DNA of 64,000 bases from Xiphydria camelus. Taxonomy: Eukaryota; Arthropoda; Insecta; Hymenoptera; Xiphydriidae. The stretch spans positions 12,928,709-12,992,708 of the forward strand of contig OY783199.1 in the NCBI GenBank assembly GCA_963678675.1, written 5' to 3'. Positions within the stretch are counted from its first letter, which is position 1. Every line of letters starts with the position of its first letter. The notes beneath the pieces were generated by a model. That model saw only the letters and a list, made by a program, of their open reading frames with translations. It had not been told where the DNA came from and made no database searches. Made by a program: the position numbers and the translations under genes. This document shows, piece after piece, positions 9,734-20,904 of this stretch.

Positions 9734-10530
9734 CCGCATGTCCTATGGCCAACCGCGCAGGTGAGCTGCGACCTGAATTCTGACTTCGGCAGTATTTATG
9801 GTACAGTTAGAGTGGGCTTCAGACGAGTGCGCTGCATAAGAACGAAAAGTGTCGACTGCTCTTCTAATAGCTGTCAATTCGGGAGATCGAAGCGTTTCGT
9901 GTAACCTCAAAATCGTAAAGTTTTGAATTAGTAGTGAATAATTTGTAGAAGTGATGAGAAATAATCATAAATAATCTTCCGAATTGACACCTTAGGTATC
10001 GCTCACGCCACTTCGTAAAACTACTTCCTAGACACGAGCGGTGCTAGCGCGGAAATAATTTCTGAAACAAATAGGCATGAGGCGTGTAATTCGGTTGGAC
10101 ATCGAAAAAAACCGAATGATTGTTAACTCTTACTTCTGAACATTACTTACCATTTATTCAAAGATTCACGATTTCGAGCTTAGACTTCGATCTCCCGAAT
10201 TGATAGCCATCGAGAGATCAGACGTTTCACACTTTTCGTAAGAACGCAGCGTAAGAGCGAAAAGCGTCGTCTGATTTCCCGATGGCTGTCAATTCGGAAG
10301 ATTATTTATGATTATTTCTAATTATTCACTACTAATTCAAAACTTTACGATTTTGAGGTTACACGAAACGCTTCGATCTCCCGAATTGACAGCTATTAGA
10401 AGAGCAGTCGACACTTTTCGTTCTTATGCAGCACACTCGTCTGAAGCCCACTCTAACTGTACCATAAATACTGCCGAAGTCAAGAATTCAGGTCGCAGCT
10501 CACCTGCGCGGTTGGCCATAGGATATGCGG
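9734..10530. mobile_element. Hairpin MITE, ~797 bp, TA target
   Basis: Tips read CCGCATGTCCTATGGCC and are flanked by TA. The stem is nearly self-complementary over its whole length. A close copy lies at 28472-29272. Both carry the same internal segment (around 9980-10290), so the nested insertion came before the two copies split. ORFs inside are palindrome artefacts. Confidence 0.85.
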
Positions 10531-10532
10531 TA

Positions 10533-10860
10533 TAATTCAGCCCTGACAAGTACAATCTTATCGAGCTGTACTTTGTCAAGGAGATCTTTCGACGTAATGA
10601 TTCCGAAACGTTTTTATCGAGAAATATATATTTCTAACATACGGTAGTATTCACGAATATTGTAAAATATCGCAGAAATGTTACAGAAAAGTTACTTGCA
10701 AAAACGTACTGTGTGGGGTGTAAATGATGACATTTTTGTCATTTCCATCATTACACCAGAGGCGAAGAAGAGCTGAAATAGAAGTGAGGTACATGTACAC
10801 TTCACGTTTGACAGGTCGGTATATAAATTGAAACTTGTGATAGTATAATATGAAACAGAA
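10533..10860 (+). repeat. Single arm of the 15.4-16.4 kb hairpin element
   Basis: It starts ATTCAGCCCTGACAAG straight after the TA of the previous MITE and matches the left arm of the hairpin at 15439-16385 over about 320 bp. The second arm is absent, so this is a truncated or recombined copy. Confidence 0.75.
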
Positions 10861-12069
10861 TATATTATTTTTAATATTTTGTCATTATTATCTATAGGAA
10901 GGTTATTTCTTAATTTCTATGCAGAGTAAGTTCGGTACATTTTAAATAGTGAAATGCTGGTATAATTATGTTATTTACAATTTGTTACAGAAATAATGCT
11001 GCTCAATTTTTCTGGGACTTCCTAAAATAATTATAAAAATCCTATATTCCCAGATAGCAATGGTGCGTCGCACGTAGGATGCACGACGTGCGATCTCACG
11101 CGTGCGCTCTACTACGCATTTAAAATGAAGTCACGCGTGAGTTTTGAGCGCACGCGATGAGACCTAAGTGCTTTCTGTAACCCAACCTATCTAGATAGCA
11201 CCAAGATAGCAATGGTGCGTCGCACGTAGGATGCACGACGTGCGGTCTCACGCATGCGCTTAAGTGCTTTCTGTAAATGTGCGCAAGGCAGCTGCGCGTT
11301 GGAGTGCTCGTTTCATTGATCCAGTGAATGTGAGTGAATCGCAACAGTGCAACGCAACAACTAATAAAGTGCATCGTGGTGTTTTTCCAAACATCCAACT
11401 CTGACACAAAAACAGGTAAACGCTTTATAGATTTATTGGCAAACTGATTTTCATTTGTTTAAACATAACAAGTAACATTGATTTTCTCGCATATCCGATT
11501 CTAACCTCAAATCGTGAGTCCGGCCCAATCAAAACAAGCTTACATACCTACAGTGCCGATACTTTACCGACATTTTCGAATTACAGCCTTTTTTTTGAAA
11601 GTTCTATATGTCCGCTTTGATAAATTTCTGAAATGTTACTGAAACGATTGTCGTAACTTTCCTCAAACGTTCCTCCATTCATAGAATATTGTGTGTCATT
11701 AGAATAGATTTGAAATCCTCATTGTATGCAGTTACGTTCACTGTTTTATGGTTTTTGGTTATTAAGATTTCATATTATTCGACTAAAAGTTAAACATGTA
11801 AATATTTATATCAAACAATTTCATACCTAAAATGTTTTGATTACAAAATATAGATAAAAAATCGAGGTTTCGAAAAAAAAACGCATTTTTTTTTATCGCA
11901 GTTCAGGCATGTTGTAAGCCTGGGAGGATCGTCTGCCAGGGAGTTCCTGAGCTGTACAATGAAGCAGCTGCTGACGGATGAGTTTGTCGCATCGCAGCTA
12001 ACGTGGGACGGCTCAAGAGGGAAACTCGCATTCAGGGGAACAAAAATACCTATCTGTGTGACGGCAAGC

Positions 12070-12320
12070 GCAACAGGGGCACTGTGACCTGAAATTTGAC
12101 TTCGGCAGTGATAGTTAGAGTTGGATTCAACAGAGTGCGCTGCATAAAAGTGAAAAGTGTCAAACATCTGATTTCCCGATAGCTGTCAATTCGGGAGATC
12201 AAAGCTTTTCGTGTAATCCTAAAATCGTGAGTATTTGAATAATGTTGAGTAATTTTATAGTATAGTGGTAAGAAATAATCATTCGGGTTTCTTCGATGAA
12301 ATTCCCGAATCTTTCTGAAG
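12070..12320. repeat. Half copy of the hairpin MITE family
   Basis: It contains the core words GAAAAGTGTCAAAC and GCTGTCAATTCGGGAGATC in one orientation only, followed by the AATAATCATTCGGGTTTC tail seen also at 16.8 and 17.8 kb. The second arm is missing. Confidence 0.6.
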
Positions 12321-12629
12321 GAACAGGGCTATTATGATTGCCAATTGCTTGTCTTCCGCGCTTACCGAACCTGAAAAACGAGAATATCAACCGTCAACGA
12401 AGAAAGAAGAAATCGTCCAAGTCATAGGGACTTCTCGTCGGATTCTTCGGGTAATGCTCAGTAGCAGCAAGAAGAGCCGGAAGTGCATCAGGCGTTATCC
12501 CAATTACAGTACGTAACACGATCAAAGCGTTTTAGTCTTGTTTCGAGATGATTTAGAGCATTTGAATGAGTAAAAATTAATTTTATTCCGTGCCAAAGTC
12601 GGGTAATCAATAAATTAAATTCATGCAGA

Positions 12630-12824
12630 GACAATAGCACCTTAGAGGATGGTTTCTTAAATTGGGAAAGTTTAGGCGACGGTTTGGAGTACGCTAGCCC
12701 GATACAGTACAAAGTGGAGTTGGAAAAGGAGCACGCGGAAAGTGAAGACGAGAACGAAAACCCGACATGGGAAGATGGGAGTAGGTTCGGAGCTAAGAAA
12801 ACAAATCAACGAAGAGAAAATTGA
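12630..12824 (+). CDS. Possible terminal coding exon (64 codons)
   Basis: The acceptor-like TTCATGCAG ends at 12628 and is followed by an open frame with no Met. It reads DNSTLEDGFLNWESLGDGLE, then a strongly acidic stretch (EKEHAESEDENENPTWEDG) and KKTNQRREN before TGA. The composition is that of a true, low-complexity C-terminus. A further acidic and Gln-rich frame upstream (about 12427-12549) is broken by one stop. I do not recognise the family. It may belong to a transposon gene or to a decayed host gene. Confidence 0.3.
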   Translation, partial: DNSTLEDGFLNWESLGDGLEYASPIQYKVELEKEHAESEDENENPTWEDGSRFGAKKTNQRREN

Positions 12825-13780
12825 ATGATCGAATGAAGGAAATTTACCTACACGCAACATGAGGTTGGCTTCGAGAGGATAAAGGCTGTTATGTGATGGC
12901 ATTAAACGCCTCGATTGCTGATATTTTTTTTAGACATTTAATACGTAAATACCAGAACGTGACTAAGAGAATACGTGATCACAAATTCCCTACAGCCTCT
13001 GCCGATAGCGCAGGAGATCGACAATCACGTAACTAGATTTGGTAAAGCTAAGGCCAGTTGATACGATGTTAAGAGCTCACAAGGCATGCACACCTAACAG
13101 CGAACAAGAGCGAAGAAAGCGATTTCTAAAAATACTCTAATATCAGGTATGTAATTCTCAATTCCTTCGTTTTGCTAACACACTGTCTGCAATAATTAGA
13201 AGACGCGTGAAGGATAATTTAAAACTGACTATTTTATATGATACAGTGACGAAATTACATCTCTGGAATTTGAATTGGAATTACTATTTCATCGATTAAC
13301 GAAGTTAAAATCCTGACAAGAGCACTCCAGCTGCCACTATTTCCGAGGAAGCATTAAATATTTTGATACTTGACATTACTGTCCCGTCGATTGATCAAGA
13401 CAACTTCCGATGATAAGGTCGACAGTGTTAATAATAAGTTTAATCGTATCTTTAATGATGCAATAATTGTAAAAGCATTTAATTCTATCATTATTTTATC
13501 AAAGATATTTCATTAATACTCATCGCGGCATGCATTAAATAGAGTTTGCGAATAAAGAAAAGTGTCAGCATTACAAGAGTTTCATGAATCGTATTAATTA
13601 TGCGTCTCGCTCGAACTTCCAACGTCCCACCCGATTATTGCTGCTGTGTGTACGTAGATTTCCGCGTCTGATGTCCATCGACTAATTTTCCTCAGGATAG
13701 GATAGGAGTTACATCCGAACATTTTTGGTTGGTGTTGTAACGTTAAAGTAATGGGTTCATTTTAACGATTTACTGTCAAT
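12825..13780. other. Unassigned spacer with one dispersed repeat
   Basis: No gene is seen. About 50 bp at 13668-13718 (GATGTCCATCGACTAATTTT) recur at 17566-17615, so part of it is repetitive. Confidence 0.4.
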
Positions 13781-14001
13781 TGTTAGCTACTCCAGTATGG
13801 AGTATTACCAGGAGATGCCACGTGGAGGCCAATTGACACGTTACATGAATTTCGTACGACCTCTTCATGAATTTGTAAGGTTTTACGAATTCCATGTAAC
13901 TTCATCTCCCACCCTACCGTTCTCACTGTGACTCGGAAAGCCGAATGTTCTTGTTGCGGCTTCAAGGGCAGTCGGCCATTGTTGCCGTGGAAACCGTATG
14001 A

Positions 14002-14388
14002 TTATCTCATGTGTTCCATATGACCTCTTTCTATTTTCTTGTCGGCACTGCATTCGCACACGTAGCAGAAGGTTCCGCTGTGTGTTGCCAACATATCTGC
14101 AGGTATCGCAGCGCACTCTTCTCTGATGCGTGCTTTAAGGTGTTCGATATTTTGAATCGGCCGCCGCTCGTCGAAAACCTTCATCTTCAAGTAACCCTAC
14201 AAGAAGAAGTCGAGGGGAATCAGATCCGGAGATCTAGCTGACCACTTCCTGGGTGCTCTCAAGCCGATCCAACGTGCGCCGAAAATGTCATTCAATAGCG
14301 GAGTCACCATTCTGCTTGAATGCGCTGGTACACCGTCATGCTGGAATATGACTGGTTGATCTTCAGCGACTTCTAGGAGGGCCGGCAA
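14002..14388 (-). pseudogene. Tc1/mariner-family (DDE_3) transposase fragment
   Basis: Two overlapping minus-strand frames give the end of an IS630/Tc1/mariner-type transposase. 14388-14197 encodes the second catalytic Asp context (PVIFQHDGVPAHSS), the WSARSPDLIPLDFFL block that precedes the third acidic residue, and 14190-14002 continues with MKMKVFDERRPIQNIEHLKA and REECAAIPADML. The join needs a frameshift near 14190-14200. Everything before the second Asp is lost. The fragment lies against the TTAA MITE at 14416 and was probably cut by later insertions. Confidence 0.75.
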
Positions 14389-14415
14389 AATTTGATTTTC
14401 CAGTAGATAGGTCTG

Positions 14416-14805
14416 TTAACCCTTACTTGCCGCACTGGGGTTCGAAACCACCCCATGGTAAAATTCGTACTTGCCACACAAGGGTTGATTTACACTTCAG
14501 CGAGAAGAATTGTTATAATAAATAAATTATAGCAATTTGTACTTGACAATTTTACCAGCTTATCTTAAGAGCGTACCTTAAAAGACCGTGTAACTTTAAT
14601 ATTTGATTTTTTTCGCATACTTAACTAAGTTCTGACTATACAAGTTCCACTGCCTTTTAAAGCACGCTCTTAAGAAGAGCTGATACAATTTTCAAGTCCA
14701 AATATGCAATAATTTGTTTGTTATAACAATTTTCTCGCTGGGGTGTAAATCAACCCCAGTGTGGCAAGTACGTGATTCTATAGAAGTGTGGCAAGTAAGG
14801 GTTAA
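14416..14805. mobile_element. piggyBac-type MITE, 390 bp
   Basis: TTAA lies at both ends. Tips are CCCTTACTTGCC and the reverse GGCAAGTAAGGG. The subterminal words CACTGGGG and CCCCAGTGTGG are inverted too. There is no ORF. It split the hairpin that continues at 14806. Confidence 0.85.
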
Positions 14806-15112
14806 GTAAGAGCGTGTACGGCGTTATTCATAAAAAATGTATTCAACAATGTTTTTTCCATATACATACGTTTTACATATTCCAACGCATTGCGCAATTA
14901 CAGTTGATAATGAGTCCAATCACCACCATCGAAAACTTGATGGATAGTATGCCTCGGAGATGCCAAGCGATTATCGACGGTGGTGATTGGACTCATTATT
15001 AATATAATTGCGTATTGCCTTGGAACATGTCAAACGTATGTATGTGGAAAAAACACTGTCGAATAAGTTTATTATGAATAACGCCGTACGCGCTCTTACT
15101 TAACAGACTGAT
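14806..15112 (+). mobile_element. Hairpin with a Tc1-type transposase tail
   Basis: The left arm GTAAGAGCGTGTACGGCG pairs with CGCCGTACGCGCTCTTAC at about 15084-15101. With the TTAA MITE removed, the left arm begins GTCTGTTAAGTAAG and mirrors CTTACTTAACAGAC on the right. An inner stem (CCAATCACCACC at 14914-14930 against GGTGGTGATTGG) encodes, on the plus strand, NLMDSMPRRCQAIIDGGDW, which is the usual last segment of a Tc1/mariner-like transposase. It is a MITE made from the end of such an element. Confidence 0.65.
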
Positions 15113-15438
15113 AACAACGTAACTCTCAAAATGTACTTCTCAAAATGTATTGTCATGTATAACTATGTATTATATTATAATAATAAATGAATAACGGATT
15201 TACTCATAAAAATTGTGTCACTTATTGTAAACATTTACGTAGAATCCATATTAATTTTCTAACGGTGTTGAATTTCCCGCGACATTTCCGCGCATGCGTT
15301 CAAGTAGCACGCGTGCGCTACAAATGCGATGCATATGCGCGCACATCTGTAAGGCCAGATGCGTCGCACGCGTGCGACTTGAAGCGCACGCGTGCACTCA
15401 CAGTGCGTGCATTGTGACTACATTTTGCTATCTGGGTA

Positions 15439-16385
15439 ATTCAGCCCTGACAAGTACAATCTTATCGAGCTGTACCTTATCGAGGAGATCTTTCGAGGTA
15501 ATGATTCCGAAATGTTTTTATCGAGAAATATATATTTATACATACGGTAGTGTTCACGAATATTGTAAAATATCGCAGAAATGTTACAGAAAAGTTACTT
15601 GAAAAACGTGCTGTGTGGGGTTTAAATGATGACATTTTGTAATTTCCATCGTTACACCAGAGGCGAAGAAGAGATGAAATAGAAGTGAGGTACATGTACA
15701 CTTCACGTTTGACAGGTCGGTATATAAATTGGAACTTGTGTGTGATAGTATAATACGAAAAAGGAAATATATCGATAAAGAGAAAAAATAATAATAAAGT
15801 AGTTACTCCATTATTGTAATCCAATTCTATTGTATCCCTTATTTTTCTGTCACGACTTTGATTGTTGATAGTGGATGGATCAACCAATAAATTTGATTTT
15901 TGTTCACTATCAGCAATTCAAGTCGTGGCAGAAAAATAAGTGATACAATGTTATTGGATTACAATAATGGAGTAACTACATTATTATTATTTTTTCTTTA
16001 TCGATATAAGTTTTTCCTCTTTCGTATTATACTATCACAAGTTTCAATTTATATACGGACCTGTCAAACGTGAAGTGTACATGAACCTCACTTCTATTTC
16101 ATCTCTTCTTCGCCTCTGGTGTAACGATGGAAATTACAAAATATCACCATTTACACCCCGCAAAGCACGTTTTTGTAAGTAACTTTTCTGTAACATTCCT
16201 GCGATATTTTACAATATTCGCGTGAACACTACCGTATGTTAGAAACACTCCTTTACTCATAATATATATTTCTCGATAAATTCGCGAATGTTGCAAAACA
16301 TCATAGAAGCATTTCAGAATCATTACGTCGAAAGATCTCCTCGATAAGGTACAGCTCGATAAGATTGTACTTGTTAGGGCTGAAT
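15439..16385. mobile_element. Hairpin element, 947 bp, TA target
   Basis: Tips ATTCAGCCCTGACAAGTAC and the reverse GTACTTGTTAGGGCTGAAT are flanked by TA. The two arms are complementary to the centre near 15890. A lone left arm is at 10533-10860. The 136-codon minus ORF here is a palindrome artefact. Confidence 0.8.
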
Positions 16386-16559
16386 TATATGGGGTTTTTA
16401 TAATTATTTTAGGACCTCCCGGAAGAATACAAGTGCAGCAAAATATCGATGCTCTGTGCTAGAAATTTATTTACGAGTAAGGGCGAAATTTCAGCGGTGC
16501 ATGCAAAAGGATTTCTTAACACTATTCCAACGTCTCGAGTTAATATATGTAACAACATA

Positions 16560-16830
16560 TACCGAATGTCCTCTGGCAAAAACTCCTGATTTTGAATTTC
16601 CCTGACATTTGGCTGGAAGTGGTTAGCTCGGTGCTTTAAGAGTTGGCTTCGAGAGAGTGCGCTGCGGTCTTACGAGCTGAGCGAAAAGTGTCAAAAGTCT
16701 GATCTCCCAGTAGCTGTCAATTCGGGAGATCGAAATCGTTAATTTGTAAATAATGATTACTAATATGTAGAAGTGGTAAGAAATAATCATTCGGGTTTCT
16801 TCGATGATATTCCCCAAGTGTTTAAAAACC
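16560..16830. repeat. Half copy of the hairpin MITE family
   Basis: It begins TATACCGAATGTCCTCTGGC, keeps GCGAAAAGTGTCAAA and CTGTCAATTCGGGAGATCG, and ends with the AATAATCATTCGGGTTTC tail. It interrupts the same 75 bp host or repeat segment that is found at 18087-18425. Confidence 0.65.
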
Positions 16831-17059
16831 GGGGTGTATGATTTTTGCCAATATCTGTTGCTTCAACTTCCAGTGATATTATTAAGTATTACTGCAGAAC
16901 AAGTAGATTAGAAGATTTTCACGAAGACTCATGATTTTCTGACATGTCATCTCGTACAGGTGCAACTGAAGCGGATCTAGCTCGTGTCCTGTCCGGAAAA
17001 AAATGACTCGATGGACATTGGAGAATTTCAGACTTGTCACCGAGCGCCTATTACCCACG

Positions 17060-17515
17060 GTACATTAATTGCAATACACGCTTCTCGTTTCAACTATTCC
17101 AGCGTTAAACTTTTACTTCTTCCAAGCTAATAACCTTTTATGAACTGTTCATGGTAGGAGGCAGCGATCAATAATAGCGACTTGTCGTAGAGACAAGTGT
17201 GCCGAACTACTACTGCGATACTATGCCCAAGCTCACAGTCTACTCTGCAATTAACGTTAACGTAATCGTGATTATGCTCGGGTGATGGGTGTTCCAAAAG
17301 AGGTAAAGTTGATACTAAACATCGGACGCTGTAAGCTGACTTGCTAGTGTATGCTTCGCAACTGGAACATCATCGCAGGAATAATTTGTCTACGATTAGT
17401 CACAATCATTGATTGCTGCCCCCTACGATCAACAATTCGTACAAGAGGTAAATACTTTGAAAGAAGTGAAAGTTATTTAAAGCAGGAATAGTTGAAATGA
17501 AAAGCGCATATTAAA
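17060..17515. repeat. Diverged inverted repeat
   Basis: The words TTTCAACTATTCCAGCGTTAAA at the left and GGTAGGAGGCAGCGATCAAT pair with reversed copies near 17410-17505 (ATTGATTGCTGCCCCCTAC, AGGAATAGTTGAAATG). Identity is moderate. No coding. Confidence 0.5.
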
Positions 17516-17754
17516 ATGAAAATACCATGGGTGAAAGGCGTTCGGTGATAAGTTCGACATTGTCTGATGTCCATCGACTCATTTTCTTCAGGATAGGACA
17601 GGAGTTACATCCTCTTTGTTTGCACCTTATGAAAGGGGACATGCAAGAAAACCGTCAAAAACTTCATGAAAATCTTGTAACCTACTCGTTCTGCAGTAAT
17701 TACTTACTTAATCACTGGAAGTTGAAGCCACAGTTATGGACACCGATTTTTAAA

Positions 17755-17890
17755 CACTTGGGGAAACTTATCGAAGAAACCCGAATAATTATTTATCACT
17801 TCTACACATTATTCATTATTATTTACAAATTAACAATTTCGAGGTTAGATACTTCGATCTCCCGAATTGACAGCCACCGGCAGATCAGGG
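17755..17890. repeat. Short arm of the hairpin MITE family
   Basis: It carries GAAACCCGAATAATTATT and CGATCTCCCGAATTGACAG in the reverse sense to the 16.6 kb copy and runs straight into the next hairpin. The long plus-strand frame across it is not thought to be coding. Confidence 0.55.
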
Positions 17891-18075
17891 GCCCCTTTCT
17901 CGAACTCGCTCGTATCTTTGCGTGCACGCATCTTAGCGAATAGACCAATCAGGATCATGTATTCCGTATCAGGAAACGTATACGCATCTTAACGAGTAGA
18001 TCAATCAGGACCCTTACCGCAACGGAATACTTGATCCTGATTGGTCTATTCGCTAAGATGCGCATACGTAACTTT
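17884..18075. repeat. GGGCCC-tip hairpin, copy 1
   Basis: The stem words CTTTGCGTGCACGCATCTTA and GACCAATCAGGATCA pair with TGATCCTGATTGGTC and TAAGATGCGCATACG. The full hairpin is best seen in copy 2 at 21928-22107; a third, shorter copy lies at 23470-23572. Confidence 0.7.
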
Positions 18076-18143
18076 GCGAGTGACTTGATAAATTTATTTA
18101 CGAGTAAGGGCAAACTTTCAGCGGTGCATGCAAAAGGATTTCA

Positions 18144-18376
18144 TATGCCGGGTTTATACGCTTGCCAAACCTCGACAAGCCATCACAAATTCAAACGTGT
18201 GAATAGCACTTTGGCTTTGCTTGTGTAGGCTTGCTAGCACTTGTCGCCGATTCGACCGAGTGTCGGTTTTTGGCACAAATCAAAGGAAGTTTACGGTAAG
18301 CGCTTGCGAAGCGTTTACACGTTTGTGCGTTTGTGAATGTTTGGAGTTTGAGGCAAGTGCCAAGCGTGTAAACCCG
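18144..18376. mobile_element. 230 bp TIR element with CTTGCCAA/ACGCTTG words
   Basis: Tips are ATGCCGGGTTTATACGCTTG and the reverse ACACGCTTG...CCCGGCAT form (GTGTAAACCCGGCAT). The bases on each side, 18087-18143 and 18377-18425, are continuous in an unfilled copy at 16481-16556, which places the insertion exactly. The unfilled site reads GATTTCTTAACACTATTCC. Confidence 0.75.
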
Positions 18377-18504
18377 GCATTAAAACTATTCCAACATCTC
18401 GAGTTAATATGTAACAACATACATACTGTCATAAGTAGTATTTTTACATGTGATGAAACAATTCGTCACGGTTATTGGAAGAGTATACTTATTGTTACCC
18501 TACT

Positions 18505-18768
18505 GAAAAAGTGAACGTGTAAAAGCACATGTAAAGCACATGTAAAAGCACATGTAAAAGCACATGTAAAAGCACACGTAAAAGCACATGTAAAAGCACA
18601 TGTGAAGGCACATGTAAAATCGTATGTAAAAATCCAAAACCTTCACATGTGCTTTTACATGTGATTTTACTCGTGATTTTACATGTGCTTTTACACGTGA
18701 TTTTACACGTGATTTTACATGTGCTTTTACATGTGATTTTACATGTGATTTTACACGTATTCTGATAT
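18505..18768. repeat. Inverted pair of 12 bp tandem arrays
   Basis: Around nine copies of CACATGTAAAAG (18515-18620) face about ten copies of TTTTACATGTG with GATTTT spacing (18645-18765). The word ACATGT is self-complementary. The spacers are too short and too alike for a CRISPR array. Confidence 0.85.
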
Positions 18769-18779
18769 TCTATATTGTA

Positions 18780-20904
18780 AACACTTTACTGTGTTTTAAA
18801 TATTATTTAAATAATAATTTTAATACCACATATTGTGATTTATACATGTCAAAGATTACCTAATTTAACATCCCCATCTGTTACAATTTATTGAGAACGA
18901 ATAAAATGAATATATTTCAATCATTTTTTAATCGATTGAAATATGATTTTAATCATTTTAAATTGCATCTTTTAACGTTTTAATCGTATCCAATAAATTC
19001 TAATCAGAGATGTTTAACAGGGATACGAAATGATATGAAAACATTTCTTATTGAACATGGTCACCTTATTTTATTACAATTTTATTTACAAACATTGTAC
19101 TTAATGGGAATAATAATCATTCAATACACCATATCTTATTAAATAGTTATATATATATTTTTGTATTTCTATTTATTCACCATTCTGACTTTAGTACAGT
19201 TTACAAAACATAGATGTCTTTACAAGTTATATCGCCCTCGCTGTGCTCTCCCAACTGCAGGTTGTCTATACCTACTTACTTTCGCTGCCGCCTCTTCTTT
19301 AATCACTTCTCTCGCTAATTTTTCAAATTCCCTACTATAGTCGCATCCTTCTGTTACGACATCTCCCTCTTTAACAGATCTGTCATTGTCCTTCTAACAT
19401 CGCTCGTTTCGCTTATGTTATATATACATATATAAATTGAACAAAGCAATTCTGAACGTTATTACTATTTTCATAACTTTCATACAAAAAACAAATCCAT
19501 TCCTTCTTATTCCATGAAAAACAACTTATTAACTATTATCTTACTCAATATTACAGTCAATTATCACAATAGAATTTCTGGTAGCTTTTCTTTTTTTTAT
19601 AATTTATTCATTATCCACATAATAGTGATTCAAGGAAATAGAATGAATGTTTAAATCTGAAGGGAGAGATTGATACGATTTGAATTAATAGAACTAGTGT
19701 GAGGAAGGAGACGGTCAGACGTAGGAAACGTAATTGATCTTAGAACAGCACGAATTAATAAAACGAAAATGGACTGTATTTTTAAATTGACAAAATGATA
19801 TTATACATACACTCTAACAAGAAAAATCGGGTAAATGCTGCGAAGGGTTGCTGTTATACTCGAGAGACAAGCGGATAGAGATTTCGACTGAACCGTGGTA
19901 AAGCAAGGAAGCGACTGATCGTGTCGAGGGCAGAAAGGTCTGTTCCTCTCCTTGAACTTGGGGGAGGAAAAAGGAAAGTATAGCGAAAGAGTGGACGCGC
20001 TCGATCCAGGAATTTTTCGTAACGCTGAGGGGCTGTAGGCGACCCTCCACAGGTCACCTTGGGGTAGCAGAGTCAGAGGCTGGTTTACAGTTCTGTTTTG
20101 AAAGTTGACGGCTCCAACTTTCGAGGAAACCTCGCAATACAATAATTCGCCGACGGTTTCTCGAAGGCCGGCCGACCGGCGCCGTAGGGACGGAATGCTC
20201 GCGGTAGAACCATCGAAGTTTCACGAAACAAAATCAAATCGAATAATTCACCTAAAAATAGCAGGAAATGTCGCACTTTAATTGATACTGCTATATTTCG
20301 AATGTTGAGTCAGCTTTGCAAAGGGGAGAAATGACGGATTCTTACCGCTCAGTGTAGTACCTACAGTAGATGGGCTGAGAAAATCGACTTTGTTGTCACT
20401 TTTACTTTACAAGTGTCCGATTTTAAATTTTCTTTTTTTAAAACACTCAGAAAAATATGTAGAACAAATGTTATATAAAGCCAAAGTGTGCTTTTTAATT
20501 TTTAATAAATTTTATTTTTTTGTACGGCTTTTTCAAATATCTCGAAAACTATTGAGAAGTTATCGAGACATGCTGCGGAAAAAATTTAGAGATTTTCAAG
20601 ACGAAAATCGACGGCCGAAAATCGAAAAATCCGATGGCCTGTACATTCGAAAGTGGTATGTTTTATTTCTCCAAAATACTAAGGCAAAGTGAAAAATATA
20701 AGGGCACTCTAGTTTATAAATCTCTTTCAAAATATTACGAGAATAAATAAGAAATAACGTGGTTATAATTAATTAGCTCGTATCGGTATAAAATGTGAGA
20801 CTTTAATTTTGTGGTAATAAAAAGCTATTCTCCTACATGTACGTATTCTCCTCATGAATATATTCCAAAAAGTAGTGAAATCCCCCCACAAAAACAGATT
20901 CTCT
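18780..20904. other. Unassigned stretch
   Basis: 18780-19800 is AT-rich with no credible ORF. 19800-20280 is GC-richer and has overlapping open frames on the minus strand in several phases, none of which looks like protein. A short match to the dispersed MITE (ATATTTCGAATGTTGAGTCA to GGGGAGAAATGAC) lies at 20285-20345. The rest, to 20904, is AT-rich. Confidence 0.4.

Larger units (their letters stand above)
11049..15436. mobile_element. Inverted-repeat pair with CGCACGCGTG-rich ends
   Basis: The outer tips are CCCAGATAGCAA at the left and, reversed, CCCAGATAGCAAAATG at the right (GCTATCTGGG at 15427-15436). Each end is packed with degenerate copies of the words GCGTGCGC, CGCACGCG and GTCGCACG; the left end is itself duplicated (11056-11115 and 11213-11270). 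If this is one element it is 4.4 kb and holds several nested insertions. The DNA just outside, 10996-11048 and 16386-16440, is also an inverted pair, so a larger duplication may be involved. Confidence 0.5.

Noticed and set aside
15477..15887. 136-codon minus frame
   Set aside because: It falls in one arm of a hairpin element and has no protein-like composition.
17527..17943. 138-codon plus frame
   Set aside because: It crosses a repeat and two MITE arms with no recognisable domain.
18505..18768. Array resembling a CRISPR
   Set aside because: Units are 12 bp with no unique spacers, the two halves face each other, and the DNA is eukaryotic.
19801..20276. Several overlapping minus frames of 60-113 codons
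   Set aside because: Three phases are open over the same DNA, and none shows a motif or a sensible start; GC-rich content explains the lack of stops.
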